Source: Acidobacteriota bacterium (GTDB lineage Bacteria; Acidobacteriota; Terriglobia; Acidiferrales; UBA7541). Taken from it: 6,927 nucleotides of DNA. Of the stretch, positions 1 to 6,734 are shown piece after piece (the first letter of the stretch is position 1; every line of letters begins with the position of its first letter). Below the pieces are notes generated by a model, which was not told the DNA's origin, made no database searches, and saw only the letters and a list, made by a program, of their open reading frames with translations. The position numbers and the translations under genes were made by a program. Where the stretch lies: positions 1 to 6,927 of the forward strand of contig QHYP01000272.1 of NCBI GenBank assembly GCA_003224195.1, given 5' to 3'.

Positions 1-151
1 ATAGCGGGGGCAGGACAGCCGCAGGCGCCTTCGGACCGAATCTTAGTCGCCGGGGCAGTCAACGTCCCGCGCGCCGCGCGCATCTCACCGAAAAACGTTG
101 TGGCGCCGCGGGCTTCCCGGTCGTCCGCCGGAGAAAGAAGGGGCTTTTCCA
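1..151. other. Upstream region of the IPT/TIG lipoprotein gene, no gene assigned
   Basis: This is GC-rich DNA at the window edge with no recognisable gene. One plus-strand frame is open from base 3 and stops at 153-155, overlapping the ATG at 152 in an ATGA arrangement. Its translation is arginine- and glycine-rich and resembles no family I know. I see no clear -35/-10 pair for the gene at 152. A neighbour may lie just outside the window, but nothing here shows it. Confidence 0.5.
136..143 (+). promoter_or_regulatory. Ribosome-binding site that fixes the lipoprotein start
   Basis: AGAAGGGG lies 8 bases before the ATG at 152 and matches the Shine-Dalgarno core with one mismatch. It favours the start at 152 over the in-frame ATG at 98. 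The ATG at 98 would add 18 charged residues ahead of an otherwise textbook lipoprotein signal peptide. Confidence 0.6.
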
Positions 152-886
152 ATGAAGCGGTTTCTGGCAGTGGCGGCCGTTGCTTTGGCTCCGGTTGTCG
201 CGACGAGTTGCAACGATTACAACATTGCGGTCCAACCGAACACCGGCGCCGCCATATCGTTTCTCTCGCCTGCCGACGCCACGGCGGGCGGACCGAACTT
301 CACCCTGACGGTAAGTGGAAACGGCTTTGTGGACAAAACTGTCGTTCAATGGAATGGACAAAACCTCGTCACGACCCCAGTAAAGGACAGTTCTGGAAAC
401 GTGTCCGCAACGGTGATCACTGCCGCCGTGCCGGCAGCTTTGATCGCCAACCCAGCCAAGGCGCTCGTGAACACGTTGAATCCCCACAAAGGCGGCACGG
501 ACAACGGGCTATCCAACTCGCTTGCGTTCTTCATCAACCCCCCGGGCAACCCCGTGCCGGCGATCACTTCCATCTCGCCCGCGAGCGTCCCGGCTTGCAG
601 CGCTACCTGCGCTGATTTCACGCTCATCATTTCTGGGAGCGATTTTGTTCCCACAAGCGACCCGTCCGGCGGTTCCAGCGTTCGCTGGAATAATGGTCCT
701 TCACAATCGACCCTCACCGTGAGCAGTGCGACGTTTACGGAAATTCAGGTGACCGTGCCTGGAAATTTCATCGCTAATCCCGGAACTGCTGTCGTCACCG
801 TGTACAATCCTCCGAGTTCTTCCGGCGGGGCCGGCGGTGGCTCGAACGGCGAAATATTCAGCATTTGTACCTCCACGTGTCCGTAG
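152..886 (+). CDS. Secreted lipoprotein with two IPT/TIG-like domains
   Basis: This is a predicted lipoprotein of 244 residues with unknown partner. Residues 1-20 form a type II signal peptide: a basic start (MKRF), an Ala/Val-rich core, and the lipobox-like ATSC with the acylated cysteine at C20. Two immunoglobulin-like IPT/TIG units follow, at about residues 34-129 and 136-237. Each opens with a characteristic strand (ISFLSPADATAGG and ITSISPASV) and carries the family's T-L-x-V/I-S-G-x-x-F pattern (TLTVSGNGF and TLIISGSDF). Each also has a matching V-P-A/G-x-x-I-A-N-P segment near its end. The two units are probably a duplication. A Ser/Gly-rich stretch (about 222-232) precedes the C-terminus. 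The second unit has C149 and C153, and the tail has C239 and C243, two equally spaced CxxxC pairs. The start at 152 is chosen for its ribosome-binding site and signal peptide. IPT/TIG domains generally mediate protein-protein or carbohydrate contacts on cell surfaces. The role here is unknown, and no enzymatic motif is visible. Confidence 0.85.
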   Translation: MKRFLAVAAVALAPVVATSCNDYNIAVQPNTGAAISFLSPADATAGGPNFTLTVSGNGFVDKTVVQWNGQNLVTTPVKDSSGNVSATVITAAVPAALIANPAKALVNTLNPHKGGTDNGLSNSLAFFINPPGNPVPAITSISPASVPACSATCADFTLIISGSDFVPTSDPSGGSSVRWNNGPSQSTLTVSSATFTEIQVTVPGNFIANPGTAVVTVYNPPSSSGGAGGGSNGEIFSICTSTCP

Positions 887-928
887 CCAGACCCGTCCCG
901 CCGAGTGCCGCGCAATAAGCGTCTGCCG

Positions 929-970
929 GGAGCGCGTGGGCGCGTCCAGCCCCTCCGGTCACACCGGGCT
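929..970. terminator. Possible hairpin terminator region between convergent genes
   Basis: Two hairpins sit in the 114-base gap between the stop at 886 and the opposing stop at 1001. The first spans 929-947, with GGA and CGCG pairing to CGCG and TCC around a TGGG loop and one bulged G. The second is CCGG-TCACA-CCGG at about 955-967. Neither is followed by a T-tract on either strand, so this is not a classical intrinsic terminator. It could still act as a structured 3' end for both transcripts. Confidence 0.22.
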
Positions 971-1000
971 AAAACTACATGTTCTTTTCTCTCTCGCCGT

Positions 1001-1492
1001 TCAGTTTGCCCTTGCTGCCTTAGAAGCTGTGGCCTGCTCAGCCTTGGCGGCACGCATCTGCTGCGTGTACTGGCGCATTGCGTCGAGCGCACCCGGCGAT
1101 TCCTTCTCCACCCATTTCGCGTACCGGCTCGCCGCCTTTTCCATATTCGCAAGCCAGTGCTTGATGTGGTACCGCTCTCGGATCGTGGCAACGACGGGTT
1201 TGATCCTGTCCCAGGCGGCGAAGAACTCGCCGCTCGTCTCGAAGAATAGTTGCTCATGGAGCAGGCCGCGGTTGAGCAGAGCGCAAGCCTGATCCCAATA
1301 GCTCAAAACCATTGCCATATTAGTTCCTTCTTGGGAGCCAGGCGGAGCGATGCGGGTGGCATCCTCAATCTTTTCCACGAAGTAGTTTTGGAAGTACCAG
1401 TCGCGTGCCTGACGAAGTGTGGCCTCTCGCCGCAGATCATAGAGTTGAAGCTGGAGCTGCGCTTGGTCATGCGTGGGCTTTCGTTCGGCCAT
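1001..1492 (-). CDS. Conserved hypothetical protein, possibly DUF4760-like
   Basis: This is a soluble 163-residue protein with no signal peptide and no membrane segment, so it is probably cytoplasmic. The composition suggests an all-alpha fold. A polar helix rich in Gln, Arg and Leu (about residues 9-30) leads into DWYFQNYF (31-38). The most distinctive block, about 65-106, begins YWDQACALLNRG, continues LLHEQLFFETSGEF, and then has an aromatic helix around AWDRIKPV. The tail (about 148-163) is rich in Ala, Lys and Gln and probably disordered. The layout of the central block (a Trp-Asp helix, then LFFE, then a Trp-containing helix) recalls DUF4760 proteins from memory. I cannot confirm that without a profile search. 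The start is secure, because AAGGAGG lies 7 bases before the ATG. The gene follows glpX on the same strand after 183 bases and converges on the lipoprotein gene. No catalytic motif is visible and no function can be assigned. Confidence 0.8.
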   Translation of the reverse strand: MAERKPTHDQAQLQLQLYDLRREATLRQARDWYFQNYFVEKIEDATRIAPPGSQEGTNMAMVLSYWDQACALLNRGLLHEQLFFETSGEFFAAWDRIKPVVATIRERYHIKHWLANMEKAASRYAKWVEKESPGALDAMRQYTQQMRAAKAEQATASKAARAN

Positions 1493-1675
1493 AGGAAGTC
1501 CTCCTTATTCACAAACACTCAGCGAATAGCCTAATGGTCGGATGGCTTCGACGCAATGTTCGGCCATGGGATCCTGGTGCGACGTCCGTTTGCTCATGCC
1601 TCCATGGGTTGACATGGCATTTAGAATGCGTCATGTCCACGGGCAAGCTGTTCTCCTGACGAGAAAATTGGTTTT
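1493..1675. other. Intergenic region between glpX and the hypothetical gene
   Basis: This 183-base gap holds the AAGGAGG ribosome-binding site (1500-1506, minus strand) for the gene starting at 1492. A weak promoter-like pair lies on the minus strand, TTGCGT (1556-1551) and TAGGCT (1533-1528), 17 bases apart, but each box matches consensus at only three positions. An AT-rich palindrome, AGAAAATTGGTTTTCT (1662-1677), overlaps the glpX stop codon. It could form a weak 6-bp hairpin but lacks the GC stem and T-tract of an intrinsic terminator. CCATG and CATGG copies around 1602-1617 form a small inverted repeat. Two overlapping small minus-strand frames of 41 and 30 codons exist here but are not convincing genes. 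Confidence 0.45.
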
Positions 1676-2662
1676 CTAAACGAACCGTACGCTGATGTCC
1701 GGCCGCCGCTCGAGATGCACCGTATCGATGAAACGCACTTGATGTTCTTCCAGCGTCAAGATCATCGAGTGCGTGCGAATCCCTTCGCCAAAAAATCGCA
1801 CGCCGCGGAGCAGGTCGCCTTCCGTGACGCCCGTGGCCGCGAAAACGATCTTCTTGCCCGGCGCAAGATCCTCCGTGTCATAAACGCGCTTGCTGTCCTT
1901 GATCCCCATCTTCGCCGCGCGCTCTTGGTGCTCCGGCTTGTTCAGCACCAGGCGTCCCAGAATCTGCCCGTTTAGGCAGCGCAGCGCCGCGGCCGTCAGC
2001 ACTCCTTCGGGCGCGCCGCCGGTGCCCATCACGGCGTGAACGGCAGTGCCGCGCACCGCCGCCGCGATGCCCGCCGAAAGGTCTCCGTCGCGGATGAGCT
2101 TGATGCGCGCGCCGGTGGCGCGAATGTCGCTGATCAGCTTTTCGTGCCGCGGCCGGTCGAGAACGATGATCACCAGGTCCTCGACGTCGCGCTCCAGCCG
2201 CCGCGCGATGGCCTTCAGGTTGTCCGCCGCGGGAGCGTCCAGGTCCACCGCGCCCTTGCACGGCGGCGGCACGACGATCTTCTCCATGTACACGTCGGGC
2301 GCGTGCAGCAGTCCCCCGCGCTCGCTGGCCGCGAGCACGCTGATGGCATTCGGCTCGCCCATCGCGCACAGGTTCGTGCCTTCGAGCGGGTCCACCGCAA
2401 TGTCCACCGCCGGATACTTTTCGCCGGGTCGGCGGACCGCTGCGCCGACCCTCTCGCCGATATACAGCATCGGCGCCTCGTCGCGTTCGCCTTCGCCGAT
2501 CACCACCAGGCCGTCCATCTGCACGTCGTCCATGGTCTTGCGCATGGCCTCGACGCACACCTCGTCCGACCGGTGGCGGTCTCCCAGGCCCATGGTGCGC
2601 GCCGCCGCGATCGCCGCTTGCTCCACGACGCGCAGAAACTCCAGGCTGAGTTCCTTTTCCAT
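1676..2662 (-). CDS. glpX: Fructose-1,6-bisphosphatase, class II (GlpX)
   Basis: This enzyme hydrolyses fructose 1,6-bisphosphate to fructose 6-phosphate and phosphate, the committed reverse step of gluconeogenesis, in the cytoplasm. The product has 328 residues, about the usual length, and aligns by eye with E. coli GlpX from end to end. Metal-site residues of the family are present: D33 (RSDE), E57 in VIGEGERDEAPMLYIGE, D91 and E94 in VDPLEGT, and E219 in GTGGAPEG. T96, Y125 and K128 (DVYMEK) and the PRH segment (171-173) also match conserved active-site regions. The position of E. coli K29 is R29 here, a conservative change. The loop before VDIAVDP is about six residues longer than in E. 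coli. The start at 2662 is preferred because GGAGGA lies 8 bases upstream and MEKELSLEF aligns with the family N-terminus. An in-frame ATG at 2728 would add 22 basic residues and overlap the likely promoter. Homologues in some phyla also act on sedoheptulose 1,7-bisphosphate, which cannot be judged here. Confidence 0.96.
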   Translation of the reverse strand: MEKELSLEFLRVVEQAAIAAARTMGLGDRHRSDEVCVEAMRKTMDDVQMDGLVVIGEGERDEAPMLYIGERVGAAVRRPGEKYPAVDIAVDPLEGTNLCAMGEPNAISVLAASERGGLLHAPDVYMEKIVVPPPCKGAVDLDAPAADNLKAIARRLERDVEDLVIIVLDRPRHEKLISDIRATGARIKLIRDGDLSAGIAAAVRGTAVHAVMGTGGAPEGVLTAAALRCLNGQILGRLVLNKPEHQERAAKMGIKDSKRVYDTEDLAPGKKIVFAATGVTEGDLLRGVRFFGEGIRTHSMILTLEEHQVRFIDTVHLERRPDISVRFV

Positions 2663-2670
2663 GGCGGGAT

Positions 2671-2676
2671 TCCTCC
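2671..2676 (-). promoter_or_regulatory. Ribosome-binding site that fixes the glpX start
   Basis: GGAGGA on the minus strand lies 8 bases before the ATG at 2662. It decides for the shorter reading of glpX over the upstream in-frame ATG at 2728. Confidence 0.7.
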
Positions 2677-2699
2677 GTTCACCTCGCAGGTGGGGAGGC

Positions 2700-2728
2700 A
2701 TGATAATTCGTTTGCGTGCGCGAACCAA
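2700..2728 (-). promoter_or_regulatory. Candidate sigma-70-type promoter for glpX
   Basis: On the minus strand TTGGTT (2728-2723) and TATCAT (2705-2700) are separated by exactly 17 bases. The -10 box matches TATAAT at five of six positions. The -35 box keeps only the TTG core. Transcription would begin near 2693, giving a leader of about 30 bases that contains the ribosome-binding site. If correct, glpX is transcribed independently of the receptor gene upstream, and the ATG at 2728 cannot be its start on this transcript. Confidence 0.4.
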
Positions 2729-2821
2729 GCGGCGCGCCGCCTACCCTAATGCACACACCTCCGCCCCGTCGAGCGCGCTGTTGCATTGCTTCGGCGCTTC
2801 GCAAACAGAGGGCTAATCGGG

Positions 2822-2864
2822 AAAATGCAAGCGTGCGGCCGGCATCTTTCGCGCCACCGCTTGC
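2822..2864 (-). terminator. Candidate intrinsic terminator of the TonB-dependent receptor gene
   Basis: Eleven bases after the receptor's stop codon, the minus strand has GCAAGCG (2864-2858) pairing perfectly with CGCTTGC (2833-2827). The intervening 24 bases are GC-rich and can pair further (GGC with GCC). ATTTT (2826-2822) follows the stem directly. The T-run is short and the loop is long, so termination may be partial. The position between two same-strand genes fits a transcript end. Confidence 0.45.
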
Positions 2865-2874
2865 CGTACTCAAA

Positions 2875-5800
2875 TCAAAAGATGAACTTCAGCGAAAACT
2901 GAATGTTTCGCGGAAAGTTCTGCTGGCTGTAAGGCACCGTGCCCAGCCCGATCCAGGACCCGTTCGCAAGCTGGCGCGGCCGCGTGAATATATCGGTACT
3001 CGGGCCTGGGAAAATGGGCGTATTGGTCAGGTTGAAGGCCTCTCCCTTGAATTGCAGGCTAGACGCCTCAGTCAGGCGAAACTGCTTCTGCAAGGCCAGG
3101 TCGAGATTAGGCACATAGGGATTGCGTATCCAGCTCACCCGGTCTGGCATCACCCGCCTGCTCCATTGCGGCCGCGCCTGCCAGCACGCCGGGTTGTTAT
3201 TGAACCACTGGCCAAAGGTCGGCTGCGGAACGGAGATGCTCTGGCCTGAGCAAGTGAAATAGGCGTCCGGGACGCCAGTGGGCACGCCGGAGGCTTCCGT
3301 GAAAATCCAGTCGAGGTCCCAGCCATTGATGATTTGACCGAGAGGCCCTCTTGCCCCTTTCAAGAAATGCTGTCCCGCACCGAAAGGAAGCTGCCATACG
3401 CCACTGAAACGCCATACCAGCGTGCGGTCGAAGTACGCAACTTCCCGGATGGGATTCACGTCACGGAATGCATTGGAGAAGCCGCTGCCATTATTCAGCC
3501 AGTGGTTCCTCTCGAATTCTTTCTGGTAAGTAAAGGCGCTAAGGAGCGTCAGACCGTGAGTGGCGCGTTTCTCGACTTTGAATAGCAGCGCGTCCCAGCG
3601 GGAGCTTGCGCCCGGATTGGTGTTTTCCGTCACACTGTCGAACTCAGGGAAAGGCTGCTGCATCAGACGCCACGCCTGAATTTGCGCGGCCGAACCCAGT
3701 CTGCTGTTTTTCGGCAGGACGCCGTAAAACGGATTCGGAACCAACTGGTTGCAGAGGGCGTTATTCGCCTGGCAGGCCGCCTGCTGCGCGTCGCTTATAA
3801 CGTCCCACTGTTCGCCCATGGTCATCCTGTTGGTGTAGTTTCCGCTGTAGGACACCTCCAGAAGAATGCGTCCAGGCAATTCCTGTTGGATACCGGCAAT
3901 CCACTGCTGCGAGTGCGGAATGCGCCGCGTACGCCAGTCGTAGCCGACCCCGTTGCCGACATTGGTCAGCAGACCTAGGCTCGACCCCGTGGGAGCGAGG
4001 ACGCCGTTAGGAAAGGGCGTGCCAGTGCTGAAATAATCCGTGGGAGTGAGCCCGCCGTCAAGTGAGTTGATGTAGCCCGTGCTTTGCGTGAAGCCACTGC
4101 GTGTGTCATGCTGATTTTGAATGGCGTAAAACTCTCCGTAGCCGGCGCGGATGACCGTCTGTGGCCGGACGGCGTAGGCGATGCCGAAGCGCGGTTGCCA
4201 CTGCGTCAGGTAATTGTTGTACGGCGCGCGCGGCCCGCTCACCCCAGCAAAAAGGAGTCCACCGCGAACTGTGCTGGGTGGCATAACCCCCGCTGCGTTC
4301 CACGCCGCGATGTTGGATGAATTCGAAATATTCGCTTGGTAGGTCGGGTCATTGGTGACAGGGTTCGTGCAGGTCCAGCAGAACCCTGCGTTGATGCGGT
4401 TGAAGCGTTCGCTCGGCGATGTTTGCACGTCCCAGCGCGCGCCCATGTTCAGCGTTAGTTTCCGCGTCGCGCGGAAGTCGTCTTGAAGGAAGAGGCCGTA
4501 GTAGCGCCAGGTCTCGAACTGGGTTTGGTTCCAGTCCACGTTGCCGGAATCGGGATAGCCTAAAGCGAGGTTGGCGAAGGAAAAGCCGTCGCTTGTGACC
4601 GTTGTTCCGCATCCAGGGCAATGGCCGCGGCGGAAGGGGTCATCCTGCGTGAACCCCGTCCCGAAGCCAAACTGCCCGAGCGGCCTGCCAACTCCCATGT
4701 CGGCGTACTGGATGTCTTCCGCTTCGCCGCCGAAGCGGATGTCGTGCCGACCTACGACGTGCGTGGCTACGGGCCGAATGTCGAAGGCGTTCGTGAGTTG
4801 CTCGCTGATCGAATTTCCGATGATGCTCTGATAGCCGGAAACGTTGATGCGCGGAGCGATGGCAAGACCCGTAGTGGGAATTTGGGGCATCTGCAGGCCG
4901 AGAGACTCGGCGGTAAACGGCTTGGCCAGGCCCGCAACCATCGGTCCCTCTGGAAAGTCTTGATGGAACCGCCCGAACGAGCCTTGCACGTCAATCAGCC
5001 AGACCGGAGAAAATACATGGGTCACATCAAGAATGCTGGCAATAAAGTCGCGCTCCGAATCGATGTTTCCTATGGCGATGGGATAAGGAAACCCTGAGGA
5101 GTTGCGGTGTTCATGGCCGCGCTGCCAGGTGAACAGGCCATACATGCGCGTTTTGTCGCTAAAGTTATACTCCACGCGGCCCATCGGCTGAAAATAGCGA
5201 TAGCGCCCCTCGGCCAGCCCGCCGGTCTGAATGTAGTTGTTCTGTAAACCGGAGACCGTCGGAGCGGGATAGAGCTTCATGATCGCCAATCCGATGGGAT
5301 TGACCCGGCTCTGGATACCCGGCGGAAGCGCTGCGTTCGGGCCTGGAATAATGTCGTTCGGGAAGGGATTCCGCGCGTAGGTTTGACCACTGGCGCAGTT
5401 GTCTGCCGTGGTGCAAAGATGCGTGGTCAGCGGATCGTAAACCTGGTATCCGGTCCCGGAAAAATCCACGCTGCCGTCGGCCAGAATCTTCACGGAATCT
5501 GGCAGCGTACTCGTGACGACCGGGAAGGGTACGATTTCGTGGTATCCCTCAAAACTTGCGAAGAAGAACGCCTTGTTCTTGAAGATGGGTCCGCCGAACG
5601 TGCCCCCGTATTGGTTGGTGATCTGGAGTCCTTTGGGTTTGCTCGCTAGGTTGTTAGTGAACGTGTTGGCGTTAAACATCGAATTCACATAGTAATTAAA
5701 GAGCGTGCCGTGAAACTTGTTAGTCCCTGCCTTCAGGGTCGTATTGACGATTCCTCCCCCTGTGCGTCCGAATTCTGCGTCCAAGGCGGGGCAGATGATC

Positions 5801-6534
5801 TTGAATTCTTGCACCGCATCTTGATTGGGAGACACGAACCAGCCGCCCGCCCAGCCGTTGGCTTCATCCGTAATCACCGGCGAGCCGTTCAGCAGGAATT
5901 GGTTGTAGCCGGTCCAGCCACCGCACATGGAGTAGTTGTTGTTGGCATCCCACCCGCGCGTCCCGGAATAACCGCTCGAGCCGAATTGCGTCTGCAGGAA
6001 CATCACGCCCGGCGTCAATTGCATCAGCATGTAAACCTGGCGCCCATTCAAAGGCAGGTTTTGGACCTGCTGAAGGTTCATCGTAGTGCCGCCGGAAGCG
6101 TCCGCTGTATTCACGATGTCGGGCGTGGCGCTCACGAGGACCTCCTGTACCGCGCTGCCCAGCTCAAGTGTGAAGTCCAATTCCTCCTTCTCGGCCACGC
6201 TAAGTGGGACATTGGTCCGAACCGACCGCCGAAAGCCTGCCGCGTCCACCGTGACCTGGTACTCTCCCGGAATGAGGTACGGAATCATGTAGAAACCTTG
6301 GGCATTCGTTGCGGCAGAGGCGGCTTGCCCGGAGTCTTTCTTCACTGCCTTCACCTGGGCTTTCGGGACCACCGCTCCGCTGGGGTCCCTCACAATGCCG
6401 GAAAGCGTCGCGCGAAACTCCTGGCCATGTGTCGGCGTCACGCTCGACAACATCCAGGTCAACATACAGAGATAGCCGATCCACGCCCAGCCCCAAGTTA
6501 TCCCCGGCAAATACGTCTTTGCGTGGCTTTTCAT
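2875..6534 (-). CDS. Oar-like TonB-dependent receptor with carboxypeptidase-regulatory domain
   Basis: This is a predicted outer-membrane beta-barrel transporter or adhesin-like receptor of 1219 residues, energised through TonB, with unknown substrate. Residues 1-37 look like a signal peptide with a long N-region, a hydrophobic Trp/Leu-rich core and probable cleavage after THG, giving a mature QEFRATLSG start. Residues about 43-125 form a carboxypeptidase-regulatory-like beta-sandwich (GIVRDPSGAVVPKAQV, then NAQGFYMIPYLIPGEYQVTV and AAGF). EVLVSAT (131-137) resembles a TonB box. The plug follows, to about residue 270, with the family signatures NLPLNGR (159-165), LLNGSPV and DAEFGRTGGGIVNTTLKAGTN. 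The remainder is the barrel, ending FNLTNTPIF and then FSLKFIF, with the terminal Phe expected of BAM-inserted barrels. Twelve mature cysteines form six close pairs, including CPGC (639-642) and CWTC (719-722). The ribosome-binding site AGGGGGGTG precedes the ATG. Length and domain order match the large Acidobacteriota receptors. Neighbours do not reveal the substrate. Confidence 0.95.
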   Translation of the reverse strand: MKSHAKTYLPGITWGWAWIGYLCMLTWMLSSVTPTHGQEFRATLSGIVRDPSGAVVPKAQVKAVKKDSGQAASAATNAQGFYMIPYLIPGEYQVTVDAAGFRRSVRTNVPLSVAEKEELDFTLELGSAVQEVLVSATPDIVNTADASGGTTMNLQQVQNLPLNGRQVYMLMQLTPGVMFLQTQFGSSGYSGTRGWDANNNYSMCGGWTGYNQFLLNGSPVITDEANGWAGGWFVSPNQDAVQEFKIICPALDAEFGRTGGGIVNTTLKAGTNKFHGTLFNYYVNSMFNANTFTNNLASKPKGLQITNQYGGTFGGPIFKNKAFFFASFEGYHEIVPFPVVTSTLPDSVKILADGSVDFSGTGYQVYDPLTTHLCTTADNCASGQTYARNPFPNDIIPGPNAALPPGIQSRVNPIGLAIMKLYPAPTVSGLQNNYIQTGGLAEGRYRYFQPMGRVEYNFSDKTRMYGLFTWQRGHEHRNSSGFPYPIAIGNIDSERDFIASILDVTHVFSPVWLIDVQGSFGRFHQDFPEGPMVAGLAKPFTAESLGLQMPQIPTTGLAIAPRINVSGYQSIIGNSISEQLTNAFDIRPVATHVVGRHDIRFGGEAEDIQYADMGVGRPLGQFGFGTGFTQDDPFRRGHCPGCGTTVTSDGFSFANLALGYPDSGNVDWNQTQFETWRYYGLFLQDDFRATRKLTLNMGARWDVQTSPSERFNRINAGFCWTCTNPVTNDPTYQANISNSSNIAAWNAAGVMPPSTVRGGLLFAGVSGPRAPYNNYLTQWQPRFGIAYAVRPQTVIRAGYGEFYAIQNQHDTRSGFTQSTGYINSLDGGLTPTDYFSTGTPFPNGVLAPTGSSLGLLTNVGNGVGYDWRTRRIPHSQQWIAGIQQELPGRILLEVSYSGNYTNRMTMGEQWDVISDAQQAACQANNALCNQLVPNPFYGVLPKNSRLGSAAQIQAWRLMQQPFPEFDSVTENTNPGASSRWDALLFKVEKRATHGLTLLSAFTYQKEFERNHWLNNGSGFSNAFRDVNPIREVAYFDRTLVWRFSGVWQLPFGAGQHFLKGARGPLGQIINGWDLDWIFTEASGVPTGVPDAYFTCSGQSISVPQPTFGQWFNNNPACWQARPQWSRRVMPDRVSWIRNPYVPNLDLALQKQFRLTEASSLQFKGEAFNLTNTPIFPGPSTDIFTRPRQLANGSWIGLGTVPYSQQNFPRNIQFSLKFIF

Positions 6535-6587
6535 TCTTCACCCCCCTGTAGATGAGCGCCTGGCGTCGCTTCCCACCACGCAGCCAC

Positions 6588-6615
6588 GTAATCTGTAAGG
6601 ATGGTCCTGTGTCAC
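6588..6615 (-). promoter_or_regulatory. Weak promoter candidate for the receptor gene
   Basis: On the minus strand GTGACA (6615-6610) matches the -35 consensus at five of six positions. It is followed 16 bases later by GATTAC (6593-6588), which matches the -10 consensus at only three. It would give a leader of roughly 45 bases. The -10 box is poor, so another promoter further upstream is just as possible. Confidence 0.2.
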
Positions 6616-6694
6616 ACGGCGCGCGCGGGTGATCCTGCGAACAGGCTACGGCTGGTAGTCCCTGCCGGTGGGTTCATTGAACGCATTGCGAACT

Positions 6695-6734
6695 CCCGGG
6701 CTTCTGAGCAGGTATGGGAACGTGCAGACCCGGG
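6695..6734. repeat. Inverted repeat with CCCGGG arms
   Basis: CCCGGG at 6695-6700 and again at 6729-6734 can pair as hairpin arms. CTG (6704-6706) and CAG (6725-6727) add an inner stem across a small internal loop. On the receptor's strand it lies about 160-200 bases upstream of the start codon. No T-tract follows on either strand. Confidence 0.4.

Noticed and set aside
3..155. Open plus-strand frame ending in an ATGA overlap with the lipoprotein start
   Set aside because: The ATGA overlap suggests coupling, but the visible 50 codons are Arg-rich without any motif and the start is outside the window. It cannot be supported as a gene.
59..487. 142-codon minus-strand frame overlapping the lipoprotein gene
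   Set aside because: It is antisense to a gene with a clear signal peptide and IPT/TIG motifs. Its own translation is Arg/Gly-rich with no recognisable domain.
1662..1677. Palindrome AGAAAATTGGTTTTCT as terminator of glpX
   Set aside because: The stem is six mostly A-T pairs, it overlaps the stop codon and no T-tract follows. It is too weak to call a terminator.
2036..2816. Long plus-strand frames of 237 and 256 codons antisense to glpX
   Set aside because: glpX shows conserved catalytic motifs along its length. The antisense products are Arg/Ser/Ala-rich, as expected from GC-rich complementary codons.
5710..6555. 281-codon plus-strand frame antisense to the receptor's N-terminal part
   Set aside because: The opposite strand encodes the clearly conserved signal peptide, regulatory domain and plug. 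The antisense translation is His/Arg-rich and looks like a shadow.
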